Notes under the pieces: generated by a model | Seen by the model: the letters and a program-made list of their open reading frames with translations, nothing else | Database searches by the model: none | What the model was told of the DNA's origin: nothing | Translations under genes and position numbers: made by a program | In this document: positions 11,162 through 24,400 of the stretch, one piece after another | Numbering within the stretch: position 1 is the first letter of the stretch | How the letters are laid out: every line of letters starts with the position of its first letter | Assembly (NCBI RefSeq): GCF_014066305.1 | Contig: NW_023501087.1 | Span: 62,001-126,000, forward strand | Source of the DNA: Letharia columbiana | Lineage: Eukaryota; Ascomycota; Lecanoromycetes; Lecanorales; Parmeliaceae | DNA: 64,000 nucleotides | Direction: 5' to 3'

Positions 11162-11877
11162 AGCCCAATCCAAGATTGAAGATGCTGCTTCATTGCTACG
11201 AACTTGGAAACCAAGAAAAGGATCATGACTCTACGATGATCTTCTTCGTTTACTTTTCCCAACATGAAGAGATCTCCATGTGTGTACTCTAACAGACTTT
11301 GTAGCGCAGCTTGCAGATGCTATTGCCATCAGACCGCTACGTTAAATCGGCTATGATGAACAAGGCTGCTCTTCCCCTTCACAGTAGATGTCCTAGGTAT
11401 TCGTCATCTGTCCGCCACTCGGCCCGGGGGAAAGTTCCCTCGGCGGTCCTTGCTCCCAAAGCAAACGTGCAGTGGTAAAACGGGTGTTCGGGCTATGTAA
11501 CGCAGATACAGCATTTCGTTCGACTGATCTACAGCGTTACGATTGTGGTCGGCGTGCATCGCCCTGGAATGGGCTCCCTGCAGCTGTAGAAGGCTGGCTT
11601 ACTGACTGCAGGCTGCCATCTACAATTTTTTTTTTTTGTGTTTCTTGCTGACATTTCTCCTCGAGGTCGAATCTGCTGCATTTCTGCAACGATTACGAAC
11701 CCCGGTCTGTTGTTCCGGCGCCGTCTTTTCGGTTTTATATTCCATGCGTTGCTATATGCTCGACAATTATCCTTGTTCTCTTTTCAAGAAGCCTCAATGA
11801 TGGAAAGAGAGCCGGAGCTGAGGTAGAAGGATCGCGGTTGTTGAAAGACCTCTCCGTTCTAACGGCAACGTAGGCAA
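11162..11877. other. Intergenic region
   Basis: Downstream of pyruvate kinase. It holds a T10 run near 11628-11637 and no ORF with recognisable similarity. Confidence 0.4.
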
Positions 11878-12273
11878 GTGCTCTGCGGATGGCAGATATT
11901 CGTTCGTTCACCCATTCTACGATACGGTCTGTCTCGTACATGGCTACAGATGATTGTTCTCAGTACGGTGATAGGTGTGACTTTATTCCAAAAGGATGGC
12001 GAGGCTCTCAAGGTTGCTGGTCCGTCGGGTACCTTACTGGCTTTTGCCATTGCTGGTGTGGCCGCGATATCCGCCGTGGAAGGAGTTAGCGAGATGATAC
12101 AGATGTTCCCCGCGCCGAATGCTGCAATGGAACTCGTACGGGCTTTCGTGGATCCAGATTTGGCATGGGTGGATGAGCGCTCCATGCCTGTCAAGCAAGC
12201 GTGGCCTCGAGCTTGCGCTATGCAAGTGGTGCGGATATTAGGCACGATTAAGATGCCGAAGAAGAAGCTATAA
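11878..12273 (+). pseudogene. Amino-acid permease N-terminal fragment (relic)
   Basis: The translated stretch TWLQMIVLSTVIGVTLF...GEALKVAGPSGTLLAFAIAG...GVSEMIQMFPAP...FVDPDLAWV lines up with the first two membrane segments of fungal amino-acid permeases of the YAT/APC type. Those read as a QMI.lGg.IGTGLF..sG.aL..gGPag.Ll.y.i.G core, then GEM...P and FvDP. The usual IGTG is degraded here (IGVT), and after FVDPDLAWV the frame departs from the family and stops within about 40 residues. Ten further membrane helices are missing. No continuation is seen in other frames downstream. I call it a decayed, truncated gene copy. Confidence 0.55.
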
Positions 12274-12444
12274 AGAGAACGAGAGTCCTCGTCCCATCCT
12301 GACCCCAAGTTTCGTGGTGACCTGAACGGCCGAAACAAAGCCGATACCTGCAAATTAAAGCATACAATCTAGCAGAAAATATGAATGATACCATTTGGAA
12401 CGAGGGGCAGGCTTGGAATCTATACTTGCCTGATTTTTGTGCTC

Positions 12445-13017
12445 CTAAGATTGGTGCTTCTTGCTCGCCGCTTTCTTTTCCTTTGCTTCTTGTATGTCCC
12501 TCTTCGCCTTCAACAACTCCTCCTCCGTTGGCATGTTCACCACCATCAGATAAAGCACATTCTCCTGCAGCAGACGCTTGCTTGACTGTTCTCTGATACC
12601 TTGTGCGCGTTTCTCCGCCGCTTGGCGTTGCGCGCGCTCATATCGACGGCGTGCACCCAATCTAAGTTGTCGTTAGCCGAGAACAGGTATGAAGAGAGTG
12701 ATAATGAGAGTAAAATTCGGGGAGGTGGGCTTACGGCTCGGCTTTGAACTTGCCGCCTGTAACCAGTGTGAAGAAGTGCGTTTTGGTTGCATGATTGGGG
12801 TCTGCAAAGCGCGATCTTAAATTTGGTGGGGCTGCTTGAGCGGTCAAGGTGGACTCTGGATGCTGATAGGCTTGTGACCATTTCGTCAGATATATCCCAA
12901 GTTGATAAAAAATAGAGGGAGAAGATGTGCGGGAAAAGTGGGTTGGCAAGAACATACGTAAGCTGCCTGCGCTCGGCGATCATAGTAGTCGTTGACGAAT
13001 TTGGACGCGCTTTTTGA
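12445..13017 (-). CDS. Small conserved-looking protein of unknown function (5' end unresolved)
   Basis: Three exons join in frame on the minus strand: 13017-12958, 12862-12735 and 12661-12445. The introns are 12863-12957 (donor GTATGT) and 12662-12734 (donor GTAAGC, acceptor CTTAG). The product includes SASKFVNDYYDRRAQAAY, THFFTLVTGGKFKAEP, a very basic GARRRYERAQRQAAEKRA segment, a short hydrophobic LLQENVLYLMVVNMP segment and a charged Lys/Glu coiled-coil-like tail ending KKHQS. The first exon shown has no ATG and begins right after an acceptor-like CTTAG, so an upstream exon must exist. The ORF 13018-13404 is a candidate for it. Clean splicing across both introns supports a real gene; I do not recognise the family. 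Confidence 0.5.
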
Positions 13018-13404
13018 CTAAGCCTTGATGCTACTGCCTATATCATCGCTATTGCGTTCTTCTTTCGCAGCAGGGGAAGCAAGTCCAGCGGCGTCAAGGG
13101 CAGGAAAGATGAGCCGTGCGCAAGTGACAGGCATCTGTGCCTCGCCGTGAGTCTCGCCACTGGCAAGGCGGAGCTGCTTCATCTTCTCCTTGACGTCCTC
13201 CAGCATTCTTGGCTTCTCTGAACTTCCTGGTTCAGCCACCAGTGCATCTGGCTGAGCGTCTCCGCCATACTTCGCAATTGGGGCGCCCATATCTACCCGC
13301 TCTATGCCAACCTCTGGCTGCTCGCTACCACCAGTCTTGTAAATGACAATCATGGCGTAAAACCCTGCGCACGTTTCGGAGTCAGCGTTGCTTTTCAAAG
13401 ACAA
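13018..13404 (-). CDS. Hypothetical ORF, possible 5' exon of the gene at 12445-13017
   Basis: 128-codon frame including FYAMIVIYKTGGSEQPEVG, then a charged region with a predicted helical EDVKEKMKQLRLA. It ends two bases before the next open stretch. A donor-like GTCACT after GEAQMP would join it in phase to the exon at 13017. A further upstream exon (codons around WYRINMFMTLANMDFL near 13575-13528) may precede it. All of this is inference from splice-site fit. Confidence 0.3.
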   Translation of the reverse strand: MSLKSNADSETCAGFYAMIVIYKTGGSEQPEVGIERVDMGAPIAKYGGDAQPDALVAEPGSSEKPRMLEDVKEKMKQLRLASGETHGEAQMPVTCARLIFPALDAAGLASPAAKEERNSDDIGSSIKA

Positions 13405-13660
13405 ACTTCAGGCTCGCAAGACAGGTTTCGGGAGTAGAAAGAGCCTTCTGCTCTGAAAATATGTTTTGCAACTCGGGATGCGGTGAAAAGGAAAGAGTTA
13501 CTCCGAAATGTACGAACCTTAAGGTACCAAAAAGTCCATGTTCGCCAGTGTCATAAACATGTTGATGCGGTACCATTCAGCTTGACATTACGCCGAGACC
13601 CAAGCAGCAGCAGTGAAGAGAGGTACAGTGGCGAGAGTGGCCGCATCCTCCAACCCTCTT

Positions 13661-15804
13661 CTAACACGAGGTAGAGCCAAACCCCTGGATCCGTTTCGAT
13701 AATTCCTCGCCTTTGATCCTCTCTTCTGTTGCATCCTGTGCGTATCGATTCTGATCCTTTGCTCCCTCAGAAACAACATGCGCATCTGTACCACCCTTCA
13801 CGCGGAAGATCTCGAAATAGTCGATCTTGACAGCTACCTCCCAGTTGCTATCAGCTGTTATGTCATTATTGTTACCAGTCATGTACACCGGCTTATACCC
13901 GACAACCTTGCCGCTGTCGGTATCTGTGATGTTGCTCGTCAGCGTCGCTGACTTCGTCTCTGGATCAATGCACAAGCCAGCGCCTCTTCTTTCAGGGTCT
14001 CCGATCTTGTAGGCTTTCGCGTACTCTAAAGGTGGTTCGTCTCTTGCTGCAACAGCTCCTAGCAATGGTGCGTCGTCTTCTGTGTTTATGATGTTTGTGA
14101 GGGGCAAGTGAGGCCCCTTCCATCGGAGAAGTCGGAATTTTGGCTGTAGCTGGAAGAGGAAATGCGGAGTGCTGGGTTCGAGTTCACGCTTCTCCGCTTC
14201 CGCGTTGGAGAGCGGCCTAGGAAAGTATGCTCCCATTACTGTGAGTGGTGTCGTTGCTGTTGCGTTGCTGCTAAGCAGTATGAGATGGGGATGTGGGTCT
14301 TGGGCGAGAGACTGGACGAGACGTGTTACTGTTGGGTCATATGATCTCTGCGACGGGGTGTTAGAGTTCTCCAGAGAGATTCGCATGTCCTGTGTTGTTG
14401 GCTGGAAGCGGCTGGAGATCTTGGGTTGAGGTATGAATAGTGAAATAGCTGCGAGTATATGGTTGGGTATAGCTTCGGGGATCTGGGATGGCGCTTTATC
14501 ATCTGCGGTCATGGGTGGTTGAAAAAGAACGGCCCAAAGCTGGTGGAATCGTAGCTGCAAACTTGGCTGTGAAAGATTAGACGTGCCGAACACTGAGATA
14601 GGCACCACCACCAGGGGGTAAGGAAAGTCGTGTCGGGTACTGCCAGCTATCACGAGATCATGAAAAGCCGTTGAATGATTTGACCAGCAAAAGCTCAAGG
14701 CCAAATAGTCAAATCGTTGAAGCGAGCAGTAACCGGCATGACAGCTGGGACCCCCTGGTGCCACTAGGTCCAGACTTACCAGTAGATCCATTGACATTAT
14801 AATTTGACCAGACGTAAGATACTCCTCGTCCTGATTCCCACCCAGTCCTCTCACCAGTACATCAGCCAGTTCTTCATTACCAGGTTCTCCTTTTCCAATA
14901 GTACCAAAATGGAAGCGTGATCCCCACTTAGCTTCGCGTAGCCTCAGCCGTAGCAGTAAGCTCAGTAATGCCGATAAGTCTTCGCGACCTATCCGATATC
15001 GCCTCTGAGAAGCACCTTCACTAAGGAGCTTTTGGGCTGCAGGTCGAAGCTGATCCGGCGACGGAGCCAAGCTTACTGTGTGAGGCTGCGTCATGGCTAA
15101 TACGTCCATGGCAGCTTCCAAAATAGATGTTGAGTCATAATCCAGATGGTTGGACGGCCGGTCTGTATTCTCTGGGCGGCCAATACTTCTGAAAATACTT
15201 TCGAAGTTGGCTTTGCGGAAATAAGCATCGTCGTTGCGCCAGAAGTAATCACCTCCGTCCTGCGTGCCCAAAATATCCGTGCCTTGGACGACTAGTAAAG
15301 CTACAGCACGCTGGAAGGCCGCCGAATCCAATTTTCCGTCAGTAGTATCGCGTGGAAACGGGTGATAGGCGTAGAAGTAGAAACATCTCCATAGCAGCTG
15401 GATCGAGGCCTCGGACATAGCGACATCAGGATACAATTTCTCTAAGTATTTTCTGAAACTGTTGTCGTTCCAGTCTGGGTTTATTGTTAGTTACCGTAGC
15501 GGGCTCTATTCTGGTGGCTGGTTGTGACTGACATGGCTGCTGAGAGGAGTCTTCGACGCAGTAGGTGTCGAATGTCGTCCACAGACTCTTAACCCCCCTA
15601 AGCCTCGGCGCAAGTGCTTTTTTGAGATCTTCGAGGACCGAGTCTGAATTTTGTAACTTCATGTCAGCAAAACCAGACTCAAATCTTGTAGATCAAAGTC
15701 TCTACTGACTGACCTGCTCTGGCTTCATCGAGATACTTTTTCACCTTCCGCTTATATGGTCCGAATTGGACTTCATCTAGGATCTTGCCCAGTGCTCCGA
15801 TCAT
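13661..15804 (-). CDS. TLDc-domain protein
   Basis: Three exons: 15804-15714, 15643-15533 and 15474-13661. The introns are 15644-15713 and 15475-15532; both have donor GTCAGT, and the second has a CTAAC branch 14 bases before its acceptor. The product is 671 aa. The N-terminal half is helical; a segment LLWRCFYFYAYHPFP around residues 80-95 and a later FESIF resemble the helical region of Rtc5-like proteins. The C-terminal part matches a TLDc fold: HLILLSSN, VMGAYFPRPL, STPHFLFQLQPKFRLLRW, IGDPERRGAGLCIDPETKSATLTS, and WEVAVKIDYFEIFRVKG near the end. TLDc proteins such as yeast Rtc5 and Oxr1 bind the vacuolar V-ATPase and act in oxidative-stress tolerance. The first exon (MIGALGKILDEVQFGPYKRK) does not look like the myristoylated MGQ start of Rtc5, so this may be a separate TLDc subfamily. 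Exon joins are inferred from splice consensus and phase. Confidence 0.7.
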
Positions 15805-16811
15805 AGCTACTGCTCCTGTTATGCTCTGCTCTGTTATCACATGTACATACAAGAGCGCGGGTTTGAAAAGGTTTGTCCCTCATATGACGACCTAGATTTG
15901 CGTGCTACGTGTGTGCTCTCAAGTCGTGGATAGGGCATGTAGGAAGTTAAACTCCGCAGTCAAACTCAAGCGTAGAGTACTTGAGTCCTCTACGTACACC
16001 CGTAGTACTCAAGTTCTTGTCTGAACCGGTACAGAGGCAGGGTCATATACGTATAGCTGTATTGAATAAGACAGCTAGCTGAGGAGAAAATACCTTACTT
16101 TAAGGTCGGCAGGGGTTTTTTCGTAATGGTCCATGTAGGCTAATTATATAACAATAATACCATAAGCATTATTTATAAACAAAGATTTATTATAAGATTT
16201 ATCGTATCTATCCTAGAATTCTCTTATAAGATTTTCTTATATTAGGTATATTTCAATATTATGATATCGTAACTTAAAAATCCTTCTAGGAGTCTTCTGA
16301 GAAAGTGAGTCTTCTATGAATATTTTTATAAATACGAGTGTTAAGTCTTATTTTCGGGAGTTGACTACTGTAAATTATATTTACCTTTTTATTTCTGACT
16401 TTAGATTTGAGCGATTTGGCTAAAGTTCTCGCGGGGGTGTTATTCTTGGGGTTTTTATGGGAAGTGGTGGGCTGGGGTAAGGTGGGCTGGGGTGAGGTAG
16501 GCTGGGGTGTATAGTGAGAGGTTATAGTGGTATTAGGCTAAGATGTAAAATATAGCTTAGTCATTAGCGGTAGGATCGAGAGATCTTCTGATCTAGGGAT
16601 ATTCTAAGTGGAAATCTCCTAGACCTAAAAATACTCCTAGATCTCTGTAAAATATGATATTATTTTATACTATAGCTATTTATACCCTAAGCCTTATTAA
16701 TGTGGGTCGAAATATTCCCGCCTACAATTTTCTAATACTCTCCAGGTATGATTAGTAAAACCCCCTGTTGACTTAAAGTACATTACCTTATGATAGCAGC
16801 CCCTGCCATTA
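15805..16811. other. Intergenic region, partly RIP-like, with a short minisatellite
   Basis: 16140-16400 and 16520-16700 are AT-rich and RIP-like. 16467-16511 holds three copies of a 15-base unit (GTGGGCTGGGGTAAG and variants). No coding sequence is supported. Confidence 0.4.
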
Positions 16812-17286
16812 GCGATTTCGAAATGGATAAGATTGCTTGGCAAAGAAATCGCGCCCAGCCTCCGGCTTTGCTACCAAAAATACATAAAAATTCAGGAGAA
16901 ACCATGTTTTTCTTTCTAGATTCATGAATTTTTATTATTCATTAATCTTGTTTATATTAAAGTTATACTGATTTTTAATTCTATTACTTTTTTTTCAGAT
17001 TAATTTTAAGGAATCTTTTGATAACCTTGATTTTGTATAGAAGAGTACGTTCACTTCATCACTTTACTTAATAAAAATAAAAATTCAATTTAGAAAAACT
17101 TGACAAAAAAGACTAATAGAACTTGTTAAACAAACTAGATTTTATATAGAAAAGACTTCTTAATAATTAATATTCATAAATTTAGATAAGAAAAACATGA
17201 TTTTTTTGGATTTTTTGGATTTATGGTGGCAAAGCCGGAGGGGGCGCGATTTTTTTGCCAAGCAATCTTATCCATTTCGAAATCGC
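16812..17286. mobile_element. MITE-like element with long terminal inverted repeats
   Basis: Left end starts GCGATTTCGAAATGGATAAG and the right end is its reverse complement. The inverted repeats run about 60 bases with only a few differences. The 475-bp element is flanked on both sides by TA (16810-16811 and 17287-17288), as expected for a Tc1/mariner-type target duplication. The interior is AT-rich with no ORF, so it would be mobilised in trans. The right end lies 111 bp before the homoisocitrate dehydrogenase start codon. Confidence 0.75.
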
Positions 17287-17397
17287 TAAAAGACACGCTA
17301 GATCACAGTGAGGCCGAGGCAGATCTCTGTCTTCGTGGCGCTGGATTTTCTGACTTCCATAATCCAAACAGGCATTTATCTCTACACACACTCACCA

Positions 17398-18522
<1,125 letters not shown>

Positions 18523-19045
18523 TGGGCAAGGCTCATTTTTGAGGGAAGATCGAGAGGTATGTACAAAGTTAGCTCATAAGCATCAGAGCATCTAGAAAGA
18601 CGGCGCAAGAGCTGAAGAACAATGGGACTATGCCCATGAAAGCTTTAACACCAATGGGGTCACTGTCTTCTGAAACCCTCGTGAGATGAGAACCCAGCCG
18701 ACTGGGAGGAAACATGGAACAGCGCAAGGAAGATCTTTTAGCTGAATGTTTCTGCTGAGCCATCACGTGATTATAAAGCTGACAGGTAGAGAACCATAAG
18801 TTGCCCAATTTAAATTTCCTCTACGCAGTTTTCCGCGTCAGATTGCTTATTCGAGGTAGGAATGGGAGTTACAAGACAGGTTTCGGTAGTAGAAGGAAAT
18901 GTGAAGGAAGTATCAGCTCGGAAATGTAAGATCTTCCGCCTATCATAGGTTTTTATTTACTCACTGATTACACCGATACACTCCACTTCTATCTCTTTGT
19001 TTCACCTCATCAGTCCCGCCATCCTAAATAACTCTAGCCACAGCA
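18523..19045. other. Intergenic region
   Basis: About 520 bp between LYS12 and the zinc-knuckle gene. No supported coding sequence. A pyrimidine-rich stretch near 18970-19010 may be the leader of the next gene. Confidence 0.35.
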
Positions 19046-20421
19046 ATGGGTTCCTTGACCAAGGAGCCACGCGACTACTCCAACTACTTCCCCCACCTCA
19101 CCTCACAAGAAGAAGACCTCGCCTTCTTGTACTCCAGACCCACCAACCGCCCTGCCCAGGACGCAATGCCATCAGGAGGGCGTCTAACCCCATACAATGA
19201 CAGCCTCATGGGCACATCCCGTCACCACAACTTCGATCTCACACCTTCGCCTACCTGCTCTGAGCCGGGAAGCAACGTGTTCTGACGAGGCAAGGATATC
19301 TATCTCGGATAGCATCACAAAGAATAGCAAGTGGCGACGAGGTGACAGTCCTCCTCTAACACATTCACGAGGCGAGCGGTACCATTCGAGGACACTATCC
19401 CCTCCTCCACTGCTCCATTCTTCGCCACCTCCACGCTCAAAGCGTCGGCCATCTCGTACTCCACCCAGAGATCATTCCAGGCGTCTAGATAGTTACAATG
19501 AGCTGTACTCGTCACGTTCACGCTCTCCAGTGTCTTCATCCTGGGCAATTGGCACCTACCGCCCACGCAAAAAGTACACATGCGACAATTACGGATGCGG
19601 AGACCAGCACAGTCACGACGACTGTCCTCTACCGATGAGATGTCGCGGCTGTCGTTCAAAAAGGCACTTCACGTCCGCCTGCATTCAAGTCTGTGTCAGC
19701 TGTGGTCACACTGGCCACAACGTGGCTTACTGCTCAGAATTTTTTGTTGGTAGAGATGGAAGATCGCGGCCTTTGGAATTGTCTAGGTACATAATACTTT
19801 CTTCCATCCAAGCTTGCCCCTAAGAGAATGTTGATTTCGGATTCAAGGGACCATGCCAGAGAGCGTCAGCAAGGATTGTACAGGGCACGAAAAGATTGGG
19901 ACAGGCCACAAAGTCGACCAAACCTCCGCTTTGACTCTCTTCAGCGCCACAGCACCCAGTCCTCGAACCCTACCCGCTTATCATCACTCGAACTCACAGA
20001 CACTTCCCCAAAATTACCGCAACGTCTCGCATTCGAAGAAGAAGAATCCATCAAGCAAGCCCGCCACGAAGCCGATATGGCGCGCAAAGCTGCAGCGCAG
20101 AAACTAGAAATCGAGCACGAAGTCCGCTTACTGGAGATCCGTCGGCAGTATGCTGTGGGTTTGCCATCATCGAATGCTCTGCCTTCGTCTGTGCTGTACC
20201 CGCCTTTTGATCCGAATGGGCCTTTGGATATACCAGACACGGTATTCAGGCCAGACACGGTATTCGGGGGTGAACTATTGCCAGTGCATGCTGCAGCTAC
20301 TGTAAGTAAGCAGCGAAGAGGAGATGGGAATGGAGGGATTAAGATGGAGAAGGGAATCAAGTATGCAGGCAGGGCGCTTCGGGGGAGAGGAACCGTTGCG
20401 GGTGGGAGAATCTGTGGATGA
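19046..20421 (+). CDS. Zinc-knuckle (CCHC-like) protein with RS-like and coiled-coil regions
   Basis: A multi-exon plus-strand gene. The first exon starts MGSLTKEPRDYSNYFPHLTSQEED at 19046 and must splice near 19275-19320 into the frame used from about 19300 to 19787; that join is not certain. The second intron 19788-19847 (donor GTACAT, acceptor TCAAG) joins RPLELSR to DHARERQQGLYRARKDW. The middle region is rich in R, S and P (SRSRSPVSSS, PPRDHSRR). It is followed by a Cys/His cluster C-x4-C...C..C...C...C..CGHTGH....C, which looks like tandem CCHC zinc knuckles of RNA-binding proteins. The last exon has a charged EEEESIKQARHEADMARKAAAQKLEIEHEVRLLEIRR coiled coil. I do not know a named orthologue. 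RNA binding is an inference from the knuckles. Confidence 0.55.
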
Positions 20422-21446
20422 CTAGACGTGCTTTCTCGGATGCTTAGTGCGCTGTGAACATGGCATTCTGTTAACAAAACAGTATTACACGGCGCATCTA
20501 TAGCTATGTCGAGCAATTACACAGGGCAATTTCGCAAAAGAATTCCTTTCGACCGTCTCATCATCATCATCATAGATTCGTGATAGTCCATCATCATCAT
20601 AAAGTCCTTGCCCAATCCCATTCCGCCAGCTCAATGCACTGCGCGTCCAAGCACGCCCGAACACTACACCTCGTCGTACACTCGCTCGCCCATCGCCTTC
20701 ACAGCACCTCGAAAAGCATGGCCACGAGCCCGAAAGCGACGGCGAGGAAGTGGGAATAGACGCCGAAGAAGCCGTGGTAGCGTCGAGACATTGTCGGGAA
20801 TCGGGCAGTCCGGGTGTCTCGGTTTCCGTGGATCGAGAGAGAGAGAGAGAGAGAGAGAGGGGAGATGGGGATGTCGGGGTGAGGCAGACAGAGTAGGTCC
20901 GGGAGATGCGGACGGCGGTGCGAGTAGCGTTGGGTGGTGGTGGTGGTGTGGATTTTGGGCGTGGGAGAGATAGTAGTAGGTTGGTATGTTGCGAGGCGTT
21001 GGGTGAAAGGTTTGATTTTCTTTAGTATTTTTTTTTTCAAAGTTTCGGGACTTCAAGGAAAGAAGGCAAGCATTTCAGTCCATCTTATACCGTTTATCTT
21101 GCTATGAATAGGAAACACAGCCGTCTGAGGACTGAGGCATTTTCGTTCTGGGAAATGGCTCCCGCCGGTGGCGAACGGCAGGTACCCTAGGTACGCTTCT
21201 GATTTGCGGGAGACCACGACATCGTGCAGAAACGAAAACGAACCACCAAAATGAAAGTATGATCGGCGAAGAAGATTAGATATCTTCAATTTGGTGCACG
21301 ATATTGAAGGTCTTGATGATATCACGCTTGAGAAGATGATGGTACATGTGCGCCCAAGAATGCTTTGGATGCGAAACTCCGCGCCCAGATGCCAAACACA
21401 CACCAGTACATACATACAGCTTGACAAATATGGAATTAACCAGACA
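20422..21446. other. Intergenic region with simple repeats
   Basis: Holds CAT/TCA trinucleotide runs (about 20558-20572 and 20589-20600), a GA dinucleotide run (20835-20859) and a GGT run near 20935-20948. Overlapping ORFs on both strands here are low-complexity and not supported. Confidence 0.4.
20835..20859. repeat. GA microsatellite
   Basis: An uninterrupted GA dinucleotide run of about 12 units. Confidence 0.9.
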
Positions 21447-24400
21447 TTACCTCCTCTCAACCAATAACACATGCATAGCGACATAGGCGATCACGATGAA
21501 AGCCCCAGAGAAAATGGCGAGACCAATGACATCCTTCCACAAAGCGAGGTTGTCGAATCCAAACGCACTCAAGATAGATGCGCCAGGCACTTCGATGTCG
21601 AGACCGTATTTGTGATCGACGAGAGTAAGGAATGTGACTTCGTTGACGATGAGACCCTCGAAACCGTAGTGAAAGATCGAGAGCTGTAGCACATTAGCAC
21701 AGAGTTCTTATTCGGTAGTGAAAAACAATGCTTACGGTCTGCAGCCACAGTGCCGCCTTCGGTATTGCATCGTGGTTGAGCAACAGACCTGCAAAGAGCA
21801 GGCTGAAAAGCATCACCAAGCTGCCGATCAGATTCGCAACACCGCCGTCCTTGAAGACGATGCCGATAAACAGGCATATGGCCGCTGCGGCGAGGTTGAA
21901 AAGCACTAGGATGAGTATGAACTTGAGGAATTCAGGCCATGCCGGCGTTAGGCCAGTCATGGGGTATACGATTGCTCCCATGATTATTGGAGGTATGAGC
22001 CGTAGGGGAACGATGTCGAAGACAACTTTTGCCGCGAAATAAGAAATAGGCGAGTAGTAGCCATTTGCTCTTTCCCGTACAAACAGAAGTCGCTCAGATG
22101 AGAACACCGTGAGACTTGTTAAAGTGCTGAAGCCGAACAAGGCGAGGATGAAAAAGAAAAGGCCGAGTCTGTTTTGGAAGCCTTTTATATCGTCGGTCAA
22201 TCCGTAGAATAAAAAGCCGGAAAGAACAGCAAGGAGGATAGCGATGGCGTAGTGGGTGAGCATTAGCATAGGGTTCCGGTAAAGGTTTCGCCAGGTTCTT
22301 TGGGATAAAATCGTGAATTGACTGATCCAGCCCACGCGTCGGTAGCCTTTCATAGCACCTGATGCGACTCTCGCATGATTAGGCTGACCATTGGCTGAAC
22401 CGTTTGCATTCGATGCACTGCTGACAGCAGCGTTGATGTCGTCTCGAACTGATCCAGCAACGTCTGAGCTGGCATAGCTCGAGACAAGATCATCCAATCC
22501 AGTACCAGTGCCTGAGGCTGGCGGTGGAAGTTGATGTGGATCATCCAAAATTTGCGGGCGTACTTGGCCCTCTTGCTTTGACAGCCTGATCAGGTCTGCA
22601 CTGTTCCTGCGATCATTAGGATCGGATGCCTCATCATCAGTCTTTGGGGTCGAAGGGGATTCTACGCCTGTGCTGCTCTTCTTCCGTGTGAAGAGTTTAC
22701 GATCTTGCTGCTGTTTCAGCGATTGTTTGCGTTTGCTTTTCGGTCTAAAATTCGACTCGTTGTAGCTCCCGTAGCTGCTGTTGTCCAAGCTCATGTTTGA
22801 AGCACTAGCTATAGATTTGACGGCGCGAACGCTACTGTTGACAGTCCGCATACCTTCGCTACCTCCGTCGAACCCGGACGGACCATTCTCGTCAGTCGGC
22901 GTATGTGCTGTCTGAGCATGCATGGTGAGGTCCACAAGGTAGTCCGCGATATTGAAGCCAGGCGGACACGCGTACCCGATTCGGTCAAAGTAGCTTTGGC
23001 AACTGGCATACGGTCCAGAGTAAACGGTCCGTCCTTTTGCGAGGAGCACAAGATGGTCGAAGAGGGCGACTATGTTAGATCGAGGCTGATGTATGGTGAA
23101 AATTACCGTCCTGTTGTAGTTCTTTGCCAGCGTTACTAGACACTCAATTACGTTAAATGCATTGAAAGCGTCCAGTCCGCTTGTTGGTTCATCCAGAAAG
23201 AGTATACTGGGGCTCGTGACCAGCTCGCATGCGATTCCAACTCTACGCTTCTCACCACCAGAGATGCCACGTCCATTACCGTCTTCTGATCCAATGAGCT
23301 GGTCTTTAATGGCGCTGATTCCGAGCTGCTTCTCGACTTCATAAACGCGCTGTTCCTTGACCAAAATGCTCATGTCTCGAGGTAGTCGAAGCAGAGCACT
23401 CGTCATGATGGTTTCATGGACGGTCAAAGTTGGGAGCATCGTGTCGTCCTGGTCCACGAAACCGACAACACTTCGGTATTCATTGTCAATGACTTTTTCC
23501 CCATTGACGTAGAAATTCCCCTCGACAATACCACGCTTGTTCTTTCTTGCTAAGATATCGAGGAATGTAGTCTTGCCGGCTCCTGATGCACCCATGATAG
23601 CCATCAATTGGCCAGGTAGTGCGATACCCTGAACACCCGACAGAATCTGCTTCCCGTTTAGGTTGTAAGACACATCGTCAAATTGTAGTGATGCTGGTTT
23701 GTGTTCGGCCATCATCTGGGCCAGATCGTCATCTGAGTCGTCTGACAGATAAATGGGTCCATGTTTGAGCTGCCTCCTGGACAAATACCAAACCAGCAGG
23801 ATCACCAATACGACAAATAAGGCGCATCCAGCAATCACACCAGCAATCAACGGTGTGTTGATCTTCTTGACTGGCCTGGTATAGCCTGGGACGTCTGTTC
23901 GGTATAGGCACTCTCCCCAAGAGCATTGCAAGGTAATAGACTCGTCTCCGAAGACGCTCTTGATGAGATTGTTCATTGCTGGTTCCTCGAACTTGCTCCC
24001 GTCTTTGCTGCTTCCGCCCTCCGTGCTGATCGATGAGAATGACGCTGGACCTTTGATCTCTTCCGTCAGAAAGTCTCCGATATCGATTGATCCTTCTTCT
24101 CCACAAAGCATGCGACCTGGAACACAGGCGCACTTGATATGCTCGCATTTATAGCTTGTAGTATTCCTGTCGTATTCGTTCTTTGAGCTATAGGAACAAG
24201 TATCGAGGGCGCAGTAGAAGGATTCCTCTTGACCGACCCAGAATTGGAAGTTGCATGTCTCGTCCTCCGCGTTGCAAGAAAAGGTGGCTTGCGGATACCG
24301 CTCTTTCAACTGGTCCAGAATTTTTCTGTTGGTAATATCGCACATCTGGTGGTTTTCATTCACCACGACGCCATCCTTATAACATGTACCGCCGTTGCCT

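Noticed and set aside
16467..16511. Telomere-like or functional repeat
   Set aside because: Only three copies of a G-rich 15-base unit; too short to support a function.
20608..21056. Overlapping ORFs on both strands
   Set aside because: They derive from GA, GGT and pyrimidine-rich low-complexity sequence.
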